NCBI RefSeq assembly: GCF_001423425.1
Contig: NZ_LMNX01000001.1
Span: 1,198,970 to 1,262,969, forward strand
Reading direction: 5' to 3'
DNA length: 64,000 bases
Origin: Rhizobium sp. Leaf306
GTDB lineage: Bacteria > Pseudomonadota > Alphaproteobacteria > Rhizobiales > Rhizobiaceae
Part shown: positions 39,559-47,320 of the stretch, in pieces
How positions within the stretch are numbered: position 1 is the first letter of the stretch
Layout of the letters: every line of letters starts with the position of its first letter
Made by a program: the position numbers and the translations under genes
Notes under the pieces: generated by a model
Database searches by the model: none
What the model was told of the DNA's origin: nothing
What the model saw: the letters and a program-made list of their open reading frames with translations, nothing else

Positions 39559-40947
39559 ATGACCGAACTTTCCCCCGTTCTTGACCGTGCCGATCAGAAC
39601 CTCAGCGCCAGCATCGATCGGATGTTCGATCTCGTGCGCATCAAGTCCATCTCGACTGATCCGGCCTTCAAGGACGATTGCCGCAAAGCTGCTGAGTGGC
39701 TTGTCCAGGAATTGACGACGCTGGGCTTCGAAGCATCCTTGCGCGACACCCCCGGTCATCCGATGGTGGTCGGTCATCACGCGGGAGCAACGCCGGATGC
39801 GCCGCACGTTCTGTTCTACGGTCACTACGACGTGCAGCCGGTTGATCCGATCGAGCTCTGGGAAGATGATCCCTTCGATCCGAAGCTGAAGGAGCTCCCG
39901 GGTGGCCGCAAGATCATGACCGGACGCGGGACATCCGACGACAAGGGCCAGTTGCTGACCTTCGTCGAAGCCTGCCGCGCCTACAAGGACGTGCATGGCG
40001 CGCTGCCGATCCGCATCACCATCCTGTTTGAGGGCGAGGAAGAATCCGGTTCGCCGTCGCTGAAGCCTTTCCTCGAAGCCAATGCCGAAGAGCTCAAGGC
40101 CGACTTCGCCCTGGTCTGCGATACGGGCATGTGGGACACCGACACACCGGCAATCGCTGCCGCCCTTCGCGGCCTGGTCGGCGAAGAGATCACTGTCACC
40201 GCTGCCGATCGCGACCTGCATTCCGGTCTTTACGGCGGTGCTGCCGCAAACCCGATCCACATTCTCACCGGTATCATCGCCGGCCTTCGCGACGACACGG
40301 GCCGCATCACCCTTGAAGGTTTCTACGACGGCGTCGAGGAAACGCCTGAAAACATCAAGGCAAGCTGGGAAACGCTTGGTCGCTCGGCCGAAAAGTTCCT
40401 CGGCGAAATCGGGCTCTCAGAGCCGGCCGGCGAAAAGGGCCGTTCGGTTCTGGAAATGACCTGGGCCCGACCGACCTGCGAGGTCAACGGGATCTGGGGC
40501 GGTTACACTGGCGACGGCTTCAAGACCGTCATTGCGGCCAAGGCTTCGGCAAAGATCTCGTTCCGCCTCGTGGGAACGCAGGACCCGGACAAGATCCGCG
40601 ACGCGTTCCGCGCCTATGTGACATCCAAGATCCCGGCGGACTGCAACGTCGAGTTCCACCCGCATGGTGGCTCGCCCGCGATCCAGCTTTCATACGACTC
40701 ACCGGCCTTGACCAAGGCGAAGAGTGCACTTTCGGACGAATGGGCAAATCCAGCCGTCATCATCGGCATGGGCGGCTCCATTCCGATCGTCGGCGATTTC
40801 CAGAAGATGCTCGGAATGGATAGTCTGCTGGTCGGCTTCGGACTCAATGACGACCGGATCCACTCGCCGAACGAGAAGTATGACCTGAAGTCCTACCACA
40901 AGGGGATCAGGTCCTGGGTCCGGATCATCACGGCCCTCGCAAAGTGA
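39559..40947 (+). CDS. M20-family metallopeptidase (dipeptidase-like)
   Basis: 462-residue cytoplasmic zinc peptidase or deacylase. Metal ligands are visible in VLFYGHYDVQPVDP, GRGTSDDKGQ and FEGEEESGSPSL (catalytic Glu and ligand Glu). The dimerisation or lid domain lies in the middle, as in carnosinase-like M20 enzymes. The substrate is probably a dipeptide but is not fixed by sequence. The 174 bp upstream contain TTGTAC and CTAGTT at 17-bp spacing, a possible promoter. Confidence 0.88.
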   Translation: MTELSPVLDRADQNLSASIDRMFDLVRIKSISTDPAFKDDCRKAAEWLVQELTTLGFEASLRDTPGHPMVVGHHAGATPDAPHVLFYGHYDVQPVDPIELWEDDPFDPKLKELPGGRKIMTGRGTSDDKGQLLTFVEACRAYKDVHGALPIRITILFEGEEESGSPSLKPFLEANAEELKADFALVCDTGMWDTDTPAIAAALRGLVGEEITVTAADRDLHSGLYGGAAANPIHILTGIIAGLRDDTGRITLEGFYDGVEETPENIKASWETLGRSAEKFLGEIGLSEPAGEKGRSVLEMTWARPTCEVNGIWGGYTGDGFKTVIAAKASAKISFRLVGTQDPDKIRDAFRAYVTSKIPADCNVEFHPHGGSPAIQLSYDSPALTKAKSALSDEWANPAVIIGMGGSIPIVGDFQKMLGMDSLLVGFGLNDDRIHSPNEKYDLKSYHKGIRSWVRIITALAK

Positions 40948-41010
40948 GGGCACCGGCGGGGCGCAGCAGACAGCTCCTTTGCCGATGCACGTCCAACTCA
41001 TACGAAACGA

Positions 41011-41037
41011 AAAAGGTCGGGCTAGCCCGACCTTTCT
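41011..41037 (-). terminator. Palindromic terminator, best on minus strand
   Basis: AAAGGTCGGGCTAGCCCGACCTTT at 41012-41035 is a perfect palindrome (given here as arms AAAGGTCGGGC and GCCCGACCTTT around TA). On the minus strand it continues TTCGTTTCG, a good U-run; on the plus strand it continues CTGATCC. It may serve the M20 gene, but it better fits a minus-strand transcript starting near 41145. Confidence 0.7.
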
Positions 41038-41140
41038 GATCCCAATCACAAGTGCCAGTACATCCGTGGTCACTCTTATGGGCATGCAATGCGAAACAGC
41101 CGCCGTCGACGACATTGGCTCTAATGTTCATCGTCTCGCT
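41038..41140 (-). ncRNA. Possible short minus-strand transcript downstream of a CtrA-type box
   Basis: Between the CtrA-like box (41147-41162) and the minus-strand terminator (41011-41037) lies about 100 nt with no annotated gene. It could be a small RNA or a short message: an ATG at 41131 opens a frame with MNIRANVVDGGCFALHAHK, then several Cys and His residues, that reads into the terminator. This 40,948-41,250 gap (303 bp) otherwise holds only the two terminators. Its existence as a transcript is inferred. Confidence 0.35.
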
Positions 41141-41146
41141 AATTGG

Positions 41147-41162
41147 TTAATATTTGGTTAAC
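41147..41162. promoter_or_regulatory. CtrA-type binding site
   Basis: TTAA-N7-TTAAC matches the full consensus of the cell-cycle regulator CtrA. It lies in a gap between two convergent genes, so its target would be an unannotated transcript. Confidence 0.5.
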
Positions 41163-41201
41163 GGCGCTCTGTGCCTTGCTCGAAAGGCATCGTCGGAACG
41201 C

Positions 41202-41227
41202 AAAAAGGCCGGTCGATGACCGGCCTT
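41202..41227 (-). terminator. Terminator of cspA
   Basis: AAGGCCGGTC and GACCGGCCTT around GAT, followed on the minus strand by TTTGCG. Located 24 bp after the cspA stop. Confidence 0.85.
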
Positions 41228-41250
41228 CATAAATAAATGAAACGGGTATC

Positions 41251-41460
41251 TTAGACGGCGCGGAGGCTGTCAGCCGATTCCTTGCCGGAACGGCGGTCGG
41301 TCGTCAGTTCGAAGCCGATCTTCTGACCGTCCTGCAGCTGGCCGAGGCCTGCGCGCTCGACCGCGGTGACGTGAACGAAAACGTCCTTGCCACCGTCGTC
41401 AGGGGTGATGAAGCCGTAGCCCTTGGTTGCGTTGAACCATTTTACAGTACCAGTCGCCAT
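41251..41460 (-). CDS. cspA: Cold-shock protein CspA
   Basis: 69-residue cold-shock domain protein that binds single-stranded RNA or DNA and acts as an RNA chaperone. RNP1 is KGYGFITP and RNP2 DVFVHV. It starts ATGGCGACTGG at 41460, with AGAAAGG upstream. The leader may be long, as in other csp genes; no promoter is assigned. Single-gene unit. Confidence 0.95.
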   Translation of the reverse strand: MATGTVKWFNATKGYGFITPDDGGKDVFVHVTAVERAGLGQLQDGQKIGFELTTDRRSGKESADSLRAV

Positions 41461-41772
41461 AACGATGCCTTTCTCTTGCAAATGACCGACTGCCCCGTTC
41501 GGAATTTCCCGGGGCGTTTGTGTTTCGTATTTGAAGAAAGATCGTCGCAGGCGGGGCAGTTTAGCCACGTGCTGGCTTGTCAAACAAATATCGATGCAGA
41601 GGATTTAAGGTCTGGCCGTTTTGGCGTCAAGCCTGCAGGACCGGGCGCAAATCGATCGATCCAGACGCGATCGTGGTGCCCTGCATCCGCTACATCGACG
41701 CAAGTTCTTGGAGTTGCGGGCCTTTTCGAGAGCTTCAGGCGCTTAAGATATCTCATCGCTCCAGCCCCTCAG

Positions 41773-41897
41773 AAAACAGAAAAGCCCGACGCGGGAGGAG
41801 GTGCGTCGGGCTTCTGAAACTGGCCAACAACTGGGAGGAGGAGTGTTGCCGGCCCCATCGGGGACGCTGGGAGGAGGAGTGCGTCCGTCGATGATTT
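41773..41897 (-). ncRNA. Alpha-r14-like small RNA with three anti-Shine-Dalgarno loops
   Basis: The minus strand folds into three hairpins, each presenting CCTCCTCCC in its loop: GGACGC/GCGTCC (41862-41886), CAACA/TGTTG (41825-41848) and a terminator stem AAGCCCGACGC/GCGTCGGGCTT (41782-41813) ending in TTTTCTGTTTTC. This matches the architecture known for the Sinorhizobium alpha-r14 family (NfeR1/Smr14C), about 123 nt with redundant anti-Shine-Dalgarno motifs. The 5' end near 41897 is estimated from a TATGTT box upstream. The rest of the 41461-42010 gap appears empty. Confidence 0.8.
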
Positions 41898-42010
41898 AAA
41901 CATACAGCGGAAACGCACAAAAAACAGACGTAATTTCGCACCGCAGCATTGCAAGAATTGCATGCCTCGCGAGACTTGCCCGCTGGATGCGCTTCGGTCA
42001 TGCTGCACCC

Positions 42011-42490
42011 ATGAGCCTTGAATCCGTACGCAGCTTTTTCGCGACCCACGCCCCTGACATCGAGATCATCGAGACCGAACAGAGTTCGGCGACCGTTCCG
42101 CTTGCAGCACTCGCGCATGGCGTCGATCCTGACCAGATCGCGAAGACAATCTGCCTGCGAGCGGGCGACGTCATGCTGTTGGTCGTAATGTCGGGAAACA
42201 GTCGCATCGACAATAAGAAGTTCAGGTCGGTCTTCAGCGCCAAACCGCGGATGCTGTCCGGCGATGAGGTCATGGCAGCAACTGGCCATCCGATCGGAGG
42301 GGTGTGCCCGTTTGGTCTTGCGACTGAGCTCCAGGTCTATTGCGACCTTTCGCTAAAGGATTACCCTGAGGTCGTGCCCGCAGCTGGAGCAACGAATGCT
42401 GCGATCAGGATTGACCCGGAACGACTTGCAGAACTCACCAAGGCCTTCTGGATCGACTGCGCCAGCCGAACGGATAGTTCGGCCGGCTAG
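42011..42490 (+). CDS. YbaK/ProX-type aminoacyl-tRNA deacylase-like protein
   Basis: 159 residues, single YbaK domain. Relatives hydrolyse mischarged tRNA, such as Cys-tRNA-Pro or Ala-tRNA-Pro. Typical segments are AKTICLRAGD, NKKFRSVFSAKPRMLS and the GGVCPFGL loop. The start is ATG 42011 (MSLESVRSFF). The substrate is inferred. Single gene, divergent from the sRNA. Confidence 0.87.
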   Translation: MSLESVRSFFATHAPDIEIIETEQSSATVPLAALAHGVDPDQIAKTICLRAGDVMLLVVMSGNSRIDNKKFRSVFSAKPRMLSGDEVMAATGHPIGGVCPFGLATELQVYCDLSLKDYPEVVPAAGATNAAIRIDPERLAELTKAFWIDCASRTDSSAG

Positions 42491-42505
42491 ACGGATAAGG
42501 TATTC

Positions 42506-42880
42506 TTAGAAGCGGTCGTTGATGTAACGCTGATACCAGGCCTGCTTGCTGTCGACGGACGCGTTGGCGACGAGATAGCCGATCGCAAAGCCGATACCGC
42601 CAATCAGGGTGATCAGGGTCGTGGTTGCTGCAGGATGCTCGCGGACAGTGGCGGCCACGGAATTTGCTTCTTCCGAAACGTAGCTTGCGGCATCGGACGC
42701 GCGGCTTGCAACGCGGTCATAAGCAACGCTGCCTTTTTCTGCCAACAGATCACGCAAATTGGCGATCTCGGACTTGAGGCTGGCGATCTCGGAATTAAAT
42801 GCCGAATTTTCGCTCGGCACATGATCGAAGGATGGCGACTGGGATTCGGTTGGCTTCAGGCTCTTTACGGATTCTGCCAT
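42506..42880 (-). CDS. Membrane-anchored coiled-coil protein, DUF883/ElaB-YqjD-like
   Basis: 124 residues from ATG 42880, with AGGAGG upstream. A polar N-terminus is followed by a helical heptad region (SEIASLKSEIANLRDLLAE), an Ala/Ser-rich amphipathic helix, the family-typical VREHPAATT and one membrane helix (LITLIGGIGFAIGYLV). ElaB/YqjD relatives attach to the inner membrane and can bind ribosomes in stationary phase; that role is not shown here. An EcfG promoter precedes it. Confidence 0.75.
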   Translation of the reverse strand: MAESVKSLKPTESQSPSFDHVPSENSAFNSEIASLKSEIANLRDLLAEKGSVAYDRVASRASDAASYVSEEANSVAATVREHPAATTTLITLIGGIGFAIGYLVANASVDSKQAWYQRYINDRF

Positions 42881-42917
42881 TTTGGCCTCCTGTCTGTTGT
42901 TGATCGAGAGCACGGTC

Positions 42918-42942
42918 AACTTTCGAAGACAGGATATGTTCC
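42918..42942 (-). promoter_or_regulatory. EcfG-type promoter for the DUF883-like gene
   Basis: Minus strand GGAAC (42942-42938), 17 bp, then GTT (42920-42918). The start of transcription would be about 30 bp before the ribosome site. Confidence 0.6.
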
Positions 42943-42975
42943 TTGAATGGCCCGAATGTCTGTTCGACCCGGAAT

Positions 42976-43188
42976 CTACCGCGCCTTGGCGAGAGTTTCC
43001 GCCAATGCAGCCAGTTTCTCTTTTTCGTCGGCGCCCTTTTGAAGCGAGTTGACGAGAATGAGCGCCAGTGCTTCTGCATCTGGACTGCTTTTATCGATGT
43101 GGTGCTCGGAGCAGGTCTCGTCGAAGACTTGCTGCAATAGGTTGAGCTGGCCGGAACTGACCGGCTTGCGGATAAGCTGACTTGGCAT
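42976..43188 (-). CDS. Small hypothetical protein
   Basis: 70-residue soluble protein with no signal peptide or membrane segment. It is Leu/Ala/Lys-rich and helical, with one Cys-His pair (TCSEHHIDKSS). GAGGGG precedes the ATG. Small proteins of this type occur in rhizobial genomes without known function. The 43189-43464 gap upstream shows no gene. Confidence 0.65.
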   Translation of the reverse strand: MPSQLIRKPVSSGQLNLLQQVFDETCSEHHIDKSSPDAEALALILVNSLQKGADEKEKLAALAETLAKAR

Positions 43189-43464
43189 TTGCCCCTCACG
43201 TGCGGATGGCGAGGCTCCTCCCCATACCCCTGGGAGCCGCGATCAGGCTAAAAGACTTATCCGCTTGCAGCCTCCAAACCTCAGCGAAGGAAACGAGTGG
43301 ATGCAGCCGGCAGTGTGAGATCTGACTAATTGAATAGCAATAACAAGATCGCACGGGTGCAATTTAGGGGGTTATTAACAATAGCCACACCCTTATCGCG
43401 AGCCACGCCGCCCGGCGCGCTTGTCACCGGAAGGCGTAGATCATCAATTTCTTCGGACCACGAA

Positions 43465-43662
43465 TCAGGCAGCGCCTGCCGGGTCTCCCGTCGGCATCAG
43501 AGCCGGCTCCAATGTGGGATCCTGCGGGTTTTTCGTATCCCCCGGATCCTGCGTCGGGGTCAGCGGCGGCTTTTCCTGCGTGCGGTCGGGCACTCCGCCA
43601 GTCCCCACGGGACCACGGGGAGTCTCGACGCCGGGAGTTGGCAATGGGTCACGATTCGGCAT
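43465..43662 (-). CDS. Small proline/threonine-rich hypothetical protein
   Basis: 65 residues with about one quarter proline, no hydrophobic segment, and DPG/DPT repeats, so probably disordered. A perfect AAAGGAGG ribosome site and a textbook EcfG promoter upstream support expression. No known domain. Confidence 0.68.
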   Translation of the reverse strand: MPNRDPLPTPGVETPRGPVGTGGVPDRTQEKPPLTPTQDPGDTKNPQDPTLEPALMPTGDPAGAA

Positions 43663-43697
43663 GAATGCCTCCTTTGTCTCCGGGTAGGTCTAGAGGA

Positions 43698-43722
43698 AAC
43701 GGCTATAACCAATGATTGTTCC
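43698..43722 (-). promoter_or_regulatory. EcfG-type promoter for the proline-rich gene
   Basis: Minus strand GGAAC (43722-43718), 16 bp, CGTT (43701-43698). Exact match to the EcfG consensus, about 35 bp before the ATG. Confidence 0.72.
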
Positions 43723-43766
43723 GGTCCGCTCATCGGGCAGGGCTAGCGCTGGACGCGGATCGCGGG

Positions 43767-44009
43767 TCAAAGCCAGCGTTGCCTGTCGTGGGGCCGGGAC
43801 GAAACGCCTAGCAGATAACCGAGTAGAAATGCCGCCACGCCGATGGATGCGGCAACGGATGCAGTAGCGGCCGGGTGATCCACAGCATGCGCTGCGACCA
43901 TTCCCGCTTCGTCCTTCACCTTCGCGGCTGTGGATTTTGCTTTTTCAACGACGCCCGTTTCAGGGTCGATATCACCGGTGAAGCCGACATTGAGTGGTTT
44001 TCTCGCCAT
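43767..44009 (-). CDS. Small membrane protein, DUF883-like
   Basis: 80 residues from ATG 44009, preceded by AAAAGGAGATG. The N-terminal half is charged with a short helix (VVEKAKSTAAKVKDEAG). The C-terminus has VDHPAATASVAAS and a membrane helix (IGVAAFLLGYLLG), the same plan as the gene at 42506. The two look like distant paralogues. A GGAAC box upstream lacks a proper -10 partner. Confidence 0.7.
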   Translation of the reverse strand: MARKPLNVGFTGDIDPETGVVEKAKSTAAKVKDEAGMVAAHAVDHPAATASVAASIGVAAFLLGYLLGVSSRPHDRQRWL

Positions 44010-44120
44010 GGTCATCTCCTTTTGAAGACAATCCACGGGCCGGAATGAAGTTCCGTCCGCAAGACGCGACTGGGCATGCAGCGCCGCCGTAGCGGGTTTG
44101 CGGGCAAGGCCACCGAGCTT

Positions 44121-44324
44121 CTACATGAGCTGCAACTTCGACAGCGCCTCTCGCGTCAGAAACACATCGGTCTTTCCAGCCTCATAGGCCGGATGACTGA
44201 ATTCAAACATGCCGCTGGAAAAGACACCGTTATGTGGCATCTCGAGCGCCTGCTTGACGCTAACGAGACCGACCGGAACACGCCGGTCGCCATTGATGAC
44301 CACAGCCTCAACGATCCTGTTCAT
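44121..44324 (-). CDS. Small hypothetical protein
   Basis: 67-residue soluble protein beginning MNRIVEAVVINGDRRVPV, no recognised domain. A strong AGGAGGGGAG ribosome site precedes the ATG. The 240-bp region to the PBP gene (44325-44564) shows no further gene and is AT-richer than its surroundings. Confidence 0.62.
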   Translation of the reverse strand: MNRIVEAVVINGDRRVPVGLVSVKQALEMPHNGVFSSGMFEFSHPAYEAGKTDVFLTREALSKLQLM

Positions 44325-44564
44325 GCACTCCCCTCCTCCAAGGTGGAACTCAAACCGATCCGACAGGCAAATTACCGTATATAGAAAGCAACTGTTTTAC
44401 GTAGAAATCCAGCCTTTTTTAGGCGGCACTCATATTAAATAGCGTCCGATCGGATTTTACATCTCCTTAAATCGCCGCATTTACACTGCAGCGAGATAAC
44501 TCGGGCGACAATTTGTGAGAACAGCGCATTCAGGATGCGCGTAACGGGGATATGCCGGCTCATC

Positions 44565-47126
44565 ATGGCAGCCAGAAAATCGGACAAACGCGTCGAACCG
44601 TCTTTTGGCGGATCGCAGGACAAAGATGACTTCCGTCTCGACGCGGACGACCGCATCATTGGCAATGGACGCTCCACCCGGCGTGCGCAGAAGGCCGATG
44701 ACGAGTACGACGATCTCCCGCCCCGCAAGACACGCAAGCAGTCCGACCCGTCCAACGACCGCGACAGGTCTTCGCGCAAGGCATCGTCAAATCGCGGTGG
44801 CGACAATGGCGGCTTCTTCGCGCCCCTGAAACGACTGGTTTACTGGTGCGTCGTCCTGTCGATCTGGGCAGCGATCGGCATCGGTGGACTTGTTCTCTAC
44901 TACGGCGCGCAGATGCCGTCTGCCAGCAGCTGGACCATTCCAGACCGTCCGCCAAACATGAAGATCACCTCGACCGATGGGTCGGTGATCGCCAACCGCG
45001 GCACGACTGGTGGCGAGGCGCTGGCGCTGGAAGACATGTCGCCCTACCTGCCCCAGGCCGTCATGTCGATCGAGGACCGGCGCTTCTATTCCCATTTCGG
45101 CGTCGATCCGCTGGGTCTGGCGCGCGCCTTCGTCAACAACCTGACAGGCCAGCCGATCCAGGGCGGTTCGACGATCACCCAGCAGCTTGCCAAGAACCTG
45201 TTCCTATCCCCGGACCGCACGTTCGAGCGCAAGATCCAGGAAGTGCTCTTGTCCTTCTGGCTGGAGACGAAATTCACCAAGGACCAGATCCTGGCGATGT
45301 ACCTCAACCGGGTGTACTTCGGCGCGAACGCCTATGGTGTAGAGGCCGCTTCGCGTCGCTACTTCAACAAGTCGGCACGGGACGTCAACCTCGGCGAGGC
45401 GGCAACGCTTGCGGGTCTCTTGAAGGCGCCCTCGCGGCTTTCGCCTGCCAGAGATCCGAAAGCGGCCGAAGAGCGGGCACAGGTCGTTCTCGGGACGATG
45501 CGGGAAGAAGGCTACATCACTGACAGCGACCTCAAGACCGCGATGGCGCAGCCGCCTTCCAACGCCAAGAGCTCCTGGAACGGCGCCCAGCACTACGCCG
45601 CAGACATGGTGGTCGATGAGGTCAAGCGTCTGATCGGGGAGCCGAAGGTCGATGTCGTCGTCGAGACCACCGTCGATCTGCGTCTCGAGGAAGCCGCCGA
45701 AAAGGCTTTGAAAGATGTGCTCAACAAGGAAGGCGGCAAGCTGAACGCCTCGCAGGCGGCGCTTGTTTCCGTCGATGCGACTGGCGCAATCCGCGCAATG
45801 GTGGGCGGCCGCGATTACGCCCAAAGCCAGTTCAACCGGGCCGTCAAGGCCAAGCGCCAGCCGGGCTCCGCGTTCAAGCCGTTCGTCTATGCCTCGGCTC
45901 TCGAAGCGGGCTACAATCCGGACACGATCGTCAACGACGCGCCTGTCCGCATCGGCAACTGGACGCCGGAGAATTATGAGAAGGAATACAAGGGGCCGGT
46001 TCCGCTTTCCTATGCGATGGCTCATTCGCTCAACACCGTCGCCGCTCAACTGGTGATGGCGGTGGGGCCTGAAAAGGTCGTGTCGATGGCGCATCGGCTC
46101 GGCGTCGATTCCGACATCCAGCCGAACGCCTCGATCGCGCTCGGGACATCGGAAGTCTCGCTGACGGAACTCACCTCATCCTATGCGGCCTTCATGAACG
46201 GCGGCTACAAGGCGACGCCTTACATCGTGAAGCGGATCGCGGATACGGACGGCAAGGTTCTCTATGAGGCCGACTACACCAACCCGCCGCGTGTCCTCAG
46301 CGCGCCGGTTGCCGCTGCCATGAACAGCATGATGTCGGGCGTGGTCCGTGACGGCACCGGACGGGCCGCGCGCCTCGACGGCTGGCAGGTTGCCGGCAAG
46401 TCGGGGACGACCCAGTCGTTCCGCGATGCGCTGTTCGTCGGTTATACCAGTATCATGACGACAGGGATCTGGTTCGGCAACGACGACGGCGCCTTCATGA
46501 AAAAGGTGACGGGTGGCGGCCTGCCGGCAAAAGCCTGGAAGGAATACATGACGGTGGCGATGAAGGGCTATACCCCGACGCCACTGTTCGGTTTCAACAG
46601 CGGCCTTCAGCTGCCACCGCCCGTCGAGGAAGAACAATCGCCATCGACATCGATTGGCGACATCATTTCCGGCATCATACCGGGGGCGAGCGATCAGCGT
46701 GAAGCGCCTGCGCCCGACAATTTTCCGCCAGCTCCGCGTGCGCCGGTCCAACAGGCGGCACCTCGTGGAGAAGCCTCTCTCGAACAGCCGGCACGCAGGC
46801 CTCCGCCCGCGACGCGCCAGCAAGTCCAGCCTGCCACCCCGGGCCAGCCCGATTGCGCCTATGGTGACAACGCGGTCTGCAACACCGGCACGGTTTATGA
46901 CAACAGACCGCCGCCGCGACAGTATCGCGAAGGCGGTTCTGCCAACCGGGCGCAACCCGGAGAATACAGGGATTACCGCGAATATCGTGCCCCTTACGAT
47001 AGCCAGGCACCGGTGCCGCCCGGCGATGTCGGCGGCCGTCCGATGCCGCCTTCGGACGTCGGACAAGTCTACCAGCCGCAGGAAACGCGTCGCACGACGC
47101 TGTACGATATCCTCATGGGCCAGTAG
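44565..47126 (+). CDS. Class A penicillin-binding protein (PBP1-like)
   Basis: Bifunctional peptidoglycan synthase of 853 residues. A charged N-terminal cytoplasmic tail of about 90 residues precedes one membrane helix (91-114). The glycosyltransferase domain has EDRRFYSHFGVD near 170 and GGSTITQQLAKNLFL. The transpeptidase domain has the catalytic SAFK (PGSAFKPF), SLN and KSGT motifs. The C-terminal 130 residues are Pro/Gln/Arg-rich and probably disordered. ATG 44535 in the same frame is an alternative start; neither has a strong ribosome site. Confidence 0.93.
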   Translation: MAARKSDKRVEPSFGGSQDKDDFRLDADDRIIGNGRSTRRAQKADDEYDDLPPRKTRKQSDPSNDRDRSSRKASSNRGGDNGGFFAPLKRLVYWCVVLSIWAAIGIGGLVLYYGAQMPSASSWTIPDRPPNMKITSTDGSVIANRGTTGGEALALEDMSPYLPQAVMSIEDRRFYSHFGVDPLGLARAFVNNLTGQPIQGGSTITQQLAKNLFLSPDRTFERKIQEVLLSFWLETKFTKDQILAMYLNRVYFGANAYGVEAASRRYFNKSARDVNLGEAATLAGLLKAPSRLSPARDPKAAEERAQVVLGTMREEGYITDSDLKTAMAQPPSNAKSSWNGAQHYAADMVVDEVKRLIGEPKVDVVVETTVDLRLEEAAEKALKDVLNKEGGKLNASQAALVSVDATGAIRAMVGGRDYAQSQFNRAVKAKRQPGSAFKPFVYASALEAGYNPDTIVNDAPVRIGNWTPENYEKEYKGPVPLSYAMAHSLNTVAAQLVMAVGPEKVVSMAHRLGVDSDIQPNASIALGTSEVSLTELTSSYAAFMNGGYKATPYIVKRIADTDGKVLYEADYTNPPRVLSAPVAAAMNSMMSGVVRDGTGRAARLDGWQVAGKSGTTQSFRDALFVGYTSIMTTGIWFGNDDGAFMKKVTGGGLPAKAWKEYMTVAMKGYTPTPLFGFNSGLQLPPPVEEEQSPSTSIGDIISGIIPGASDQREAPAPDNFPPAPRAPVQQAAPRGEASLEQPARRPPPATRQQVQPATPGQPDCAYGDNAVCNTGTVYDNRPPPRQYREGGSANRAQPGEYRDYREYRAPYDSQAPVPPGDVGGRPMPPSDVGQVYQPQETRRTTLYDILMGQ

Positions 47127-47186
47127 CCCGTTAGAAAGACAGAAGGAAAATTGCATTTTTTTGCGTGAATGCAGGCGAATTCCCGC

Positions 47187-47216
47187 CTTGCAGTCCGAAA
47201 AACCCGTCCTTATATA
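47187..47216 (+). promoter_or_regulatory. Heat-shock (RpoH) type promoter of dnaK
   Basis: CTTGCA and CCTTATATA with 15 bp between, about 105 bp before the dnaK ATG. Fits an alphaproteobacterial RpoH promoter. Confidence 0.6.
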
Positions 47217-47320
47217 CCCCGCATGACAGCAGCCGGTGCTGCGAAAATTCCCAGTCGAGGAACTGTCAAAGGAATGCCTTTCACGGGGTTCCGACAGTTC
47301 GCTTAAAGGAGAGAGAAGAT

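Noticed and set aside
44068-44092. GGAAC box before the gene at 44009 as another EcfG promoter
   Set aside because: At the correct spacing the -10 reads ATT, not GTT, so the match is too weak.
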